Shown here: piece after piece, positions 21,207-31,400 of the stretch
Layout: the number at the start of each line of letters is the position of its first letter
Numbering within the stretch: the stretch's first letter is position 1
NCBI GenBank assembly: GCA_040143965.1
Contig: JASJQH010006944.1
Span: 1 to 33,868, forward strand
DNA: 33,868 nucleotides
Reading direction: 5' to 3'
From: Basidiobolus ranarum
Lineage: Eukaryota > Basidiobolomycota > Basidiobolomycetes > Basidiobolales
The notes under the pieces: generated by a model
Databases searched by the model: none
What the model was told of the DNA's origin: nothing
What the model saw: the letters and a program-made list of their open reading frames with translations, nothing else
Made by a program: the position numbers and the translations under genes

Positions 21207-21677
21207 ATGGCTTCCGTTATTGCTACCGCTCGCGCCTCTTTCAAAAACCTTCTTCAAGAAGTTGATTTGCAGGTAATTACTTAGTCTAATAGACAACAAA
21301 GACTTTATTTCAGACTTTTCTAAAGTAACTTATTGCTTTTCGCATAATAGCTCACCCAAAAAACCAAGAATGTATATTGGAACGAGCAGCTTCAATTAAT
21401 CTACAAAGAAAAGCTTGATAACGGTACACCTGAAGTTGCCGCTAAAGTTCAAGCTGATGTTCAAGATATCCTTTGCTATTTAGAAAGCTCTCGCAAGCAC
21501 AAGGTAATACTACATCCTTCGAGTCTAATTTTCATCATATACTAAATGAACTGAACCATACAACAGGAACTCATGGAACGCTACAGTCCTCTTGCCAATG
21601 TCACCCCGGAGGAGAAGCTTAGCATGACTGCTAACCGCGTTGGCCTTCAGCTACCCAAAGCCTTCAATCCTGAATAA
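21207..21677 (+). CDS. FMC1: FMC1, mitochondrial ATP synthase assembly factor
   Basis: Three exons (21207-21272, 21351-21503, 21567-21677), all phase 0, give 109 residues, a usual length for this family. It starts MASVIATARASFKNLL with an amphipathic, basic N-terminus. It continues with an LYR-like helical region (VYWNEQLQLIYKEKL), then the block DILCYLESSRKHKELMERY, and ends with the family hallmark NVTPEEKL and RVGLQLPKAF. Yeast Fmc1 sits in the mitochondrial matrix and is needed with Atp12 for F1-ATPase assembly at high temperature; the human counterpart also supports ATP synthase assembly. The identification rests on the C-terminal block, which is distinctive. It diverges from the PUF gene. 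Confidence 0.85.
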
Positions 21678-21789
21678 ACGATAGTGTTAGAGATCTCACC
21701 CCACATACATTGCATATCTCTCAAATTCATACGAACTCTCTTTCTCTGGTACTTGTTTATAAATATCTGTCTCAGATATGCCAAGCATT

Positions 21790-21795
21790 AATAAA
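21790..21795 (+). terminator. poly(A) signal of FMC1
   Basis: AATAAA, 113 nt after the stop codon. Confidence 0.5.
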
Positions 21796-24093
21796 TTTCG
21801 GAATTGCACAGATTATTAGATATTTAGCTTCTCTATTTTTTTGAAGCACACATATAGCTCGTTCGTATTGCTACAATTCAACACTGTTTTCAAGAGTTTA
21901 CAAGTTAACTTCCGTAGTAAGAAAAGTCTTGGTCGGTTTTACGAGTTAGTTTTCTCAAACTTTTTAACTCCAAAAAAGAGAATAGCATTGAGTTCTTTAT
22001 CTTTGCTATCTCTAAATGGTTGGACCATATGTTCTACTATAAGTACGTTGATACATGACCATAAATTTGGAAATTATATTGTAACGTCACATTATCCTTG
22101 AGAGTATTCTATTCGAACAATCACATACGGGTCTTCATTTGCCAAGAAAAGAGAATTTGCAGCGGATGAACGAACTAAGAGTACACAAATATTACAAAGA
22201 GATAATAAGAAAATTAGTTGTCTGGGACTTTCATCTCTAAGCTGTGGTGGTTTTTTCATGAGCTAGAATCATATTCGTGAAATGTGGTTTTGCCAGATAT
22301 ATGCAGAGACCAGTATATTTCTGAGTAGAGGTATTTCAAATAAATTCCAATGGCATGATAGGCGAAGTATTTCTACTAGTATACTGATATTAGTTAACCT
22401 GTATTGAGTTTTAGTGGCTGTAGCCTACAGCAAAAGCATTTAACTTTTAAGGAAGATTTAATATGATACAACATGGTTTCTATATTTTTAGTAATAAAAT
22501 GGCACCCAAACGAATGTCTTACTACTATTACTATTCTGGTTTTGTCCTTCTTTAGGCATTAGATAAAGAACATATTGGTTACAAAGAGATGGTCAGCTAT
22601 CATCCGGAAGAGAGAGTTGTCCCCTGTAGTTTTATTGGAGCTAGACTCGAGTAACCAGATAACCGTTATACCCAACCGTTCAAGCAAATTAGTATGCGCA
22701 ACACTTGAATGCATGGTTTGATCACAGCATTTAAGTTTCTTCTTTGCAAAGCGAATCATGATCAGACATCCTCTTTCCCGATAAAGCTTCAAACGGCAAA
22801 CCTCCTCAGTACCTTGTGATATATCTACTAGTTTGGGAGTGTTTGAGCGCTTGATATAGTAGCGATCACGCAATAAATATGGAAGATCATTTAACCATTA
22901 GGTAAATCCATCAGCTGGACAATCTATCAAAATACCCACACTAGCCTCAACTGCCCTCCAGCCTCTTTCAGACATATTCCCGACTAAGCGTTCACAACTA
23001 ATAGATAGTAGAGTACACATGGCCAGCATGTAAGTACAATATGGAAACTCCAAACAAGAGCTCGTGGTATGTGAGTATATATACATCCACCAACAGCTTT
23101 GATGGAGAGAGAGAGTAGAATGGTAAAGCATCTATGCATTATCTCCGTCTTGCTTCTTATTCTTGTTTCTGGGGTTGCCGTTATTATTAGATTGTGCTGA
23201 CTTTTGCCGCGCATGGATGATTGGTTATCTCAGTTAGGATCGAAACCCAATCAATACCAGTCTTTGATGCTCTTATGGAAAGCATCATAGTCTGGATTAG
23301 AAACTCTCACAGATTCACCATGTACTTTGTTACGATATTCACTATGCACTTTGTTACAATGTTCACCACGCTGCTTACATTGTTAATGTCATCCACAGGG
23401 ACGAATGCACAATATAGAGCTGATGCTCACTCAGATGGTAGATAGTGATTCGGGTGATTAACACAACTTCTGCGCGGCTTAAATTAACATAAGCCATTCG
23501 ACTTTCAGTGGCTTGTCGATCGACCAACAATGGAAAGTATAGCCCGAATGAAGTTGGCTAATGTGATCGAGTCGAGAAGTAAGAATAGATATTGAAGCGA
23601 ACGTTTATCACCAAACTGCCATGGTCTGTTGTAAGCTAGGCTTATGCCTAAGTTTGAGAATTCATTCCCAAAAAGGCTCTCCAATATACATGTGAAATAG
23701 TGACACAGTAGATGCTTATATATGTTCTTTATCTGGAATATCATGCCGACCCTTTTGGTTTTTTTTTCATGCTAAACTGGGATCATACTGATTGAGTTTC
23801 AATTTTATCTGATAGTGGTTTCGTGGTTTAGATAAAAGAGCCAGCTTCTCCAACTGATTCCACTCAGCATATGATGCTAGATACTTTCAACGCATATACA
23901 CGAGTTGTTTTGCCTTCTTCAGCTTTGACTACTTCCCCTTTCGAAAACTGCTACCTTTGCCAAATCCTCTGCGCCACCCAATATATCACAATTGACGGAG
24001 GCTAATTTGAACTACTACGCTTCCACATATTGTTAAATTATCTAGTTTATAACACGAATATCTGAACGGACGGACCATCCTATATCATAGAAC
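21796..24093. other. 2.3 kb gene-poor stretch
   Basis: The longest gap of the window. Minus-strand open pieces at 22559-22873 and 22898-23214 include a leader-like segment (MHRCFTILLSLSIKAVGG) and a stretch reading SERGWRAVEASVGILIDCP, but I could not join them through splice sites in a consistent phase. A further minus frame at 23505-23744 has no recognisable motif. No transposon ends, target-site repeats or RNA genes were seen. It could be decayed coding sequence or a long PRL promoter. Confidence 0.4.
23314..23385 (+). repeat. three 24-bp tandem units
   Basis: Three imperfect 24-bp units; the first two share TTTGTTAC and differ at few positions, the third is more diverged. In one plus-strand frame they read as an eight-residue hydrophobic repeat (FTMYFVTI, FTMHFVTM, FTTLLTLL), but that frame is not otherwise supported as a gene. 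Confidence 0.6.
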
Positions 24094-24739
24094 ATGAACA
24101 CTTCAGAATCCACTCGTCTTCAGTTACAAAGATCTGTTCTTAGCACAGTAATCTCTTTCATCGAGTACAAGAAACTTCGCTTTCTTATCCTCGACTGTCC
24201 TACTGACTCGAACATTCCTCTTTACCTTAAAGAATTTCGTAACTTTAATGTTACTCACGTAGTGGTAAGTTCGTTTGAATTTCTCTATTTAAAAGGTAGA
24301 GATTCTAAACCAGTTTCCATATGTGTAGCGTGTTTGCGAACCCACCTACAATACCGGATCCCTGATGAGTGCTGGTATTAAAGTTCATGACTATCCATTT
24401 GCTGATGGTGGTATTCCACCCACCGCTTTGGTTAAAAATTGGTTGAGCTTGGTAAAACAATGTGCGACTTCGGAGAATGATGAGGAGGAACCGGAAACGA
24501 TCGCCATTCATTGTGTAGCTGGACTTGGCCGTGCACCAGTTTTAGTAGCAATTGCCATGATTGAACATGGTATGGAATCCCTCCATGCGGTAGAATATAT
24601 TCGTAAGAAACGTAGAGGAGCATTCAATAACCGACAAATTGAATACTTGGATAACTATAAGAAGGGAAAACGTTCATCAGGATTTAAACATTCCCTCAAC
24701 AAGATGTTCAAGTTTTCCAAGAACATTGAAGTGAATTAA
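24094..24739 (+). CDS. PRL-type protein tyrosine phosphatase (PTP4A family)
   Basis: Two exons (24094-24264, 24329-24739) give 193 residues. The dual-specificity phosphatase fold is followed almost end to end: [32 protein letters not shown], the general-acid loop HDYPFADGG (Asp83), the catalytic signature [11 protein letters not shown] (Cys119, Arg125) and [18 protein letters not shown]. The Ala after the arginine (where most phosphatases have Ser/Thr) is the PRL hallmark. Cys60 matches the second cysteine of the redox pair in animal PRLs. Animal PRLs bind CNNM magnesium transporters and are farnesylated at a C-terminal CAAX box. Here the tail is longer, very basic ([21 protein letters not shown]) and ends IEVN with no cysteine, so prenylation is ruled out in this model and membrane contact would have to be electrostatic. 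Confidence 0.93.
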
Positions 24740-25005
24740 TTTCTTAGTTATCATGATAACTATGCCTACATCTCAATTAGATGTAGTCTGTCAAAGCCAC
24801 CTTACTTGATTCGGTTTTCATTAGATCACTTTAACTATTTATATGGTAATACCCTTCTATATTTATGTTGAAGATGAGGAGCACTGTTTTAGTAAGTATT
24901 GATGAACAGTTCTGTCGAAATGTTCTTTAGGAGATAAGCCACTTCCCAAATATTCCTTTGGACATACCAAAAATAGATAGTAGAATGATCGATAGCAATC
25001 TATAA

Positions 25006-25011
25006 AATAAA
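25006..25011 (+). terminator. poly(A) signal of the PRL gene
   Basis: AATAAA, 267 nt after the stop codon. Confidence 0.4.
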
Positions 25012-25268
25012 CCGTTAGTTAAATCGTATTCCATGGGTTAAATGTACATATATACGACTGAGATACATCATTTTGAAGGAACCATGTGTAAATGGATAAA
25101 GCCATTCTCATGTGACAAGCATAATACCAAACAACTTACTGTTTTGGAATATTATCACAGCACGTAGAGGTTCTAGCTTTTAGGGTTCAAACAAGGTTCA
25201 TATTTTGATTTTAAGAAACATCCATGGTGTGAACACAAACGAGATCTTTGAGAAGAAATAGCCGAATT

Positions 25269-25274
25269 TTTATT
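25269..25274 (-). terminator. poly(A) signal of UTP20
   Basis: AATAAA on the minus strand, about 145 nt after the UTP20 stop. Confidence 0.5.
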
Positions 25275-25418
25275 AAGACAAAAGGAGTTTATTACAAAAA
25301 GCGGGATAAGAAAATGTGATAAAAAGCAACATTAGAGGGGGTGAGATTGTAAAGTAAACGAACGCGAACGAATAAAGTTATACTAAATGATGAATGATAA
25401 TGTAGTGAATCAATTTAC

Positions 25419-28400
25419 TTAATTAGATCTATTTCGGTTCTTGATGACTGTGAGACGTTCTTTGCTATTGGCAAATTGACTAGTCTTATTCTTGCGACTA
25501 TTCTTCTTCATCTCATTCTTCTGGATCTTACGCTTAGCATGGGCTTCTGGATCAGTGATGGCCTGGAAGGAGCGTTTGGCCTTACGTTCGCGACGAATAT
25601 CTACTACACGTTGACGAATCTGGTTGTATGTCTCGTGATAGACGGTGGTGCCCACTTGTTTACGAACGAAGTCCAATACCTCTTGTCCCAAGGCTCTCAG
25701 ATCTTCTGCTTCCTTACCCTTGCTAGTCTCATCATTCACAGTTCTATAAATGGGTGAAACAATGGGGATAAGGTAAGGTTGAAGTTCTTCAGGCTTAATG
25801 AAGCTAGCCATCGCGGCAAACCATTGGAAGATGAAGATTCTACGAGCAGTTGCTTTGTTTCCACCGATATCCGATCTAGCAACGAAAGAGAGTTTTTTGA
25901 ATAACCAGAATAATGCCCGATTACGGTTACTATCTCCATTCGCTTCTTCTCCTTCTCCTTCTTCTACTGGCTCAGCCTCAGCTTCAGACTCAGATTCACT
26001 ATCCTTATCCTCACCACTTCTGGTACCGTTATGATAGAAGCATTTACCAATGAAGAATGCGTTCTTAACAAGTTGAGTTCCCAAGTCCTCACTGAGATAT
26101 TCACTCTTAAGTTGAAGGCACAGTTTCTTAGCAATCTCCAAAAGCACCGACTTGCGCAGATAAGTATCTTTGGTTCCAGTGGTAGAGAACAACATTGTCT
26201 TGGGGTCAAGATATGTGAAGTAGATTCCGAACAAACGGGCAGTAGATAGACGGATCCAACTATGAGGGTGTAGGAGAAGTGAGATGATCAAATTCCAAAT
26301 TTCTCGGGAGCTTTCTTGGGTAATCACCAATGGGAATTTACGAATCAACTTTGTAAAGGTAGAGAGTGCGAAATATCCAGTTTCCCACTCGATTTCCACA
26401 TCCATATCTGCTTCTTCATCATTTTCTTCATGTTCTGACATATTTTGTTTGTTGTATTCCAAAATGGTTTTGATATGACCAAGTGTTTCTGGAATGTATT
26501 TCTTGGATTTGTCGTCGAACGAATCAATAATGAGTCCGTATACTTGAATGGAGGCTCTCTGAAGATTTTGTTGACTAGAGGGTTCGAGCCACTTGTTCAG
26601 AAGAAGGAAGATGTTCTCTAAACGGGTGGTATCCATTCGAAGAAGCAAATTCTTGATCAATACACCAGCCATTTCACGGCATTTGTTGGACTCATCATTG
26701 ACCATAGACATGACCAGAGAGAGGAAAAACATCTCCGCGTATTCCATCAAGATTTGATCGGCGAACTTGGAGAAAATTACATTCAACATTTCCATTACTG
26801 ATTGTCGACCACTCTCGTAAACATAGTCGAGATTCTTGACAAGGAAGTTCATCTGGTTGCGAAGACGTCCTTTACCTTGAGGATAATCGAGCAGAAATTG
26901 AAGGTACACATGTCTACAGAGCTCACGGACTTGAGAGGACTGACTGGTGACCATGATTTCGGAGATTACTTTCATAATATCGTAGACCTCCTCGACGATG
27001 AATTTTCTCGAGATGATGGCTTTGATGAGGGAGAATGTGATGCTTTGTCTCTCGGGTTCTTCCAAATCTGGTCTAACAAGATCAAGTACAAAGGCAAGCT
27101 GCTTCTCGGTAACATTAACGCTATTGTTATCACGGATAGCAATGGTTAATAATTTGAAGCAACTCTGTACTAACTCAGAGTGAGTAGTGCTAGATCCCTT
27201 AATAATTTGGAAAACGCGTTTCACAATAACAGGGAGACCTTCTGTGAGAGATGGAAGGGGAATCTTACAAAGTATACTCAAAGTACGTAGAGATAAGATG
27301 ATGACTTTTTGATGCTTAGAGTATGTAGAGTTTCCGACCACATCCACAAATGGATCAAGCATTTCCAGATGTTCTTTGCATTTGACATCGAACTTGCTTC
27401 GCTTAAGAGCAGACAAAAGGATGCTCAAACCGAATTCAACAAAACGATGGGCATTGGCATTGAAATAGTTGGGCTTTTCGTAGCCAGGATTTCTACCCAA
27501 TACCACAGTGAAATTGGTTTCGAGATTGGTCTTTTCTTTCTTGACCACCTTCTTAGTCTGAGATAACTTCAAGTTTTGTGAGATCAAACCGTGACAGAAT
27601 ATGAGGATTTCCTTTGGTTCGAACTGAGGATTGTTGTTGATACCTGCAGATATACGACGGAGGGATTCATCAATCTTACGAGTGACTTTACCATTCTCAG
27701 TCTCAACCATGATTTCTTTGAAGGGAACAAGTAGAACTCCGATGGACTTGAAGCGAATGATACGACCAAGAAGTTCGAATGATTCAAAACTCTTGTGGGT
27801 CTTGGCTTCCTTCATCTTATTGGTGATCTCCTGGGTTTCCTTTTCGATACCAACCTCACCGAACACATCTTCGATGAGGATTTCAATCACTGGCTCAAGA
27901 CAGTAGTCGATATCACCAACGTTTAGCTCAGGAACCATGTGCACCAAGATCGAATGCAAGGTATATCCCAAGACATGGAGTTGATAACCTCTTTGAAGAG
28001 CACCCTTCAATTCCTTAACAATGAAGGAAAAGTAAGTGGGTCCTAAGAAAGTGGCAATCTTTACAAGAGTACTACGAGTAGTATCTCGGGTCTCTTGGGA
28101 ACGACTTCTAAGGGTTTGACAGATAGAGGTCAACATTCCTGGGAGATGAGTTTGTAAAGCTTTAACCGGAAGACACTTTAGAAGTTTAGTGATAGCTAAT
28201 GCAACTGGAACTCGAACATTAACATTTTCATCATCACGTTTGGTCAAATACTTTTGAAGATCTGGCAACAACTGAGAAGTTACCGCGTTCAATATGTATG
28301 AGGCAGTGGAAGGGCTAAGTTGAGATGCCAGGGTTTGATTGGGGTGTAGCTGGTTTGACTCTTCTTCGATCTCTTCCTCTTCCTCCTCATCTTCAGGCTC

Positions 28401-31400
28401 CGCTGCGGGGGCTGCAGAGGCATCAGCTTCGGTGGTATTTGTTGGTGCTTGAACTGCTGGCTTGGGAAGCTCAAATACGGCATTGGTAAGATCGAAATGG
28501 AAGTCTTCCAAAAGTGCGACGACAACTCTGACCAAGATCTTCTCCAAGAGAGGCTTCTTGGGGATCAATTTGAGGTATTGTCTAATCATCCCGTAGTATG
28601 GACCCCAAGGCAATTGTTTACTAATAACACCCAATCCAGTAACCGTTTCATTAATGAGATTGTGATCAGAGATGGTATCTGACTCGAAGATGAAATGAGA
28701 CAAGAGGGGAATGAAGATTCGGGTGATATTGGAGGCCTTGATTTTACCAGCTTGGCATTCTGTAGCCAAACGGGTGACTGATCTAATACGACGATGAAGC
28801 TGGATATGATGGATATTGTTGAAGAAACTGGCTTCGTCATCGCCTTCAGCGAGCAAACAGGACATATCTGATATTTCATCCAGATCTGGACGTTCTTTGA
28901 TGGCATGAGCAAGAATGGTAAGGAATTCCACTCTGATGATTTCTTGTCGAGATCTCATACCCTTTCTGATGGAAGGGAAGACAACATGGGTGAGCAAGTT
29001 GTGGAACTTCGCATTAAGCTCCGAGTCCTTGATGTCGATAGTGCGATCAACGAATTTAGTCAGTGCAAACGATGCATTGTTACGAATGGACATTTCCTCA
29101 GGATCTTGAACAAAATAGATCAGATTGTGCAAGACAGGAAGCCATTGGTCGGGTGTAAATTCGAGATAGATTGTTTGAGTAAGAGTTGCAAAAGCGACCA
29201 ATCTTCTGTCAAAGTCTGGCTCATCCAAACGAGTAGCCGAGAACGAATTTAACTCAGTAATAAGTTGAACGACAGGCAGCAACTTAGGGTCGAATGAGGA
29301 AAAGGTAGTAAGCACCTCGGCCAAAAGTACACGACAATCTCTAGATTCCAAGGTAGAGAACATAAGAGAAATAAACGAATAGTAACGAGTGTACAGAGAT
29401 GAGAGTTCCTTGAGTTCGACAATAAGAGGAATGAAATTCTTCATGATGAGAAGAATATCTGCCTTGGTCTTCTCAGGAACCACTCTAACAGGCTTCTTGA
29501 GACTTGGAAGCAAAATATCAACCAGTTGACGTGCTTGTTCACCATGCTTAACATAGGCAGCAATTTGAGAGAGGATAAAGATCTGTCTCTTTGAAAATTG
29601 ATCTTTACCAAAAGCAACACTCTCACTTGCGACAGTGATAATATGGCCAATGTTATTAAGCAAGTCATCCACATAAGGCAGGATAATATATTCAGCCAGG
29701 TTTTGTTCATTGTTTGAGCTTGGCTCCAAATGCATGGACAAGATGTCTTCGATAATTTCCAATACAGCAGAGATGACGGAGTTCTGAACCTTCTTGGCAG
29801 ACAGGCATCCGAAGATTACTTTTAAGAGATTCTTATCATAGTCAACAAAGAAGCTAACATACTCGACACGCTTGGCCCAGATGGTAAACAAATCCATAAG
29901 AGCAGTAGGGGCTTGCGAGTTTTCGACGGAGAACTTGGGAATTCGAGGTGTGATTGCAACTTCGAAGATATATGGCAAATAAGCAGCATAATCAAAAGTG
30001 GCATTTAACTTAAAGAATCCACCAAGACGCTTGACGCTAAGCTGTCTAATTTCTCTTCTCTGTAATAGATCAATAGGCTCAAGGTCATCCTCATTAACTG
30101 TGCGAGAGGCATCAGTTAACATGTATAGAACAGTTTTCAAAAGCTCTGGAATAAAGGGAAGTACAAACGAAGCCAGTTGTTTGAGGACATCTTCCAGATT
30201 ATGAAGGAAACCAAGTTGCTTTCTGACAGGTACCATAGCACTAATATTGAAGTTAACATCAGGTTGGAATTTCCCGTCCACGATGCCCGGTGTTGAATTC
30301 AAACATTCGAAGGGCTCAAGCATAAGTTTGATGAACTCATTGAGTTCCTCTTCGCTCAAATGAGCTATTGTCTGAAGAACGGCAATTCTGCGGGCAGCCA
30401 TTCCAAGTTTAGATGACACCTTTCCTTTTCTAGCGATCATACGACCGTAGAGAATACGAACAAGCAAGGGGATAAGTTCAGCGCGATGTGCGGCATCTAC
30501 ACTACCACTCTCCCGATCCAATGAGAAAGTGGAGAGTTCATCACGGAATTTGATATCATCCAGCAAATTTCTCAAATTATCCGCATAGGGAATGACTTGT
30601 GGAGTTTTCCAAGTGAATACACACTCTAAAGCTAACAATTGAATCTTGGCATCACCTCTAGCGAGAAGTGAAAGGTAAATAGTCTTGAGTTCGACGGATT
30701 TGTATACACTCTTTGGGTTCTTGAATTTAGCGAAGAGTTGTAGATAAAGGTTCATCTTGTTCTTGGTAGCCTTTGTAGAATGCTCAAGAACTAGTCCTTT
30801 GTCGGTTCTTTCACTAGCCCCATCAACATCCATATCCTCATTCTCTTCTTCAGCGTTTTGTCCGTGCAACTGAATCTGTTCAAAGACAGCCTCATATTCC
30901 TCTTTGACGAATTTCATGAATACAGGCACCAAGCTTCGAGAATGTTGCTCGGCAATATATGGCACTTCGCCCAAAGTCTTGATGATAAGACTATAATAAT
31001 TCCAGTAATCCAAATGATCCTTAGTAGGCTCCCAAATAGAAATGAACTCCATCAAGAAGCTTTTAGCCATATCAGTCTTTACGAAAGATTGACCAACCTC
31101 AAAAGCCTTATGAAGCTTTTGAACGGCTGGACAGCTGAATGTTAAACCACCACTCTCAACGGGTTTAAATGCCACTTCGAAGTGATGCATATTCGCAATG
31201 TATTCCAAATACGAGTCATTTGCAACTGGAGTTAAGCCACTTTCTAATAGACGAGACTCTTCTTCGAATTTGGAAAATTCATTGTGGAAAATATCCCAGA
31301 AAGTATGACTATCCACTTTAGCGAATTTGGCTGCAAGTGAGATAGCCTCAGGCCAGATAAGGCTCAAGTTGATGGTGAAAAGACCTAACAGAAATGCATG

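Larger units (their letters stand above)
24740..25418. other. tail-to-tail intergenic between the PRL gene and UTP20
   Basis: About 680 bp, AT-rich, no gene seen. It holds the poly(A) signals of both neighbours. Confidence 0.5.

Noticed and set aside
21466-21474. A second ATATCCTTT, identical to the U12-type 5' splice consensus, inside FMC1
   Set aside because: It lies in a continuous conserved reading frame (VQDILCYLE), no TCCTTAAC branch site follows, and splicing there would destroy the family block. It is a reminder that the 5' motif alone is not enough.
23221-23260. tRNA B-box-like GGATCGAAACCC
   Set aside because: The candidate A-box is too close, and no acceptor or anticodon stem can be drawn. 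No tRNA is supported anywhere in the window.
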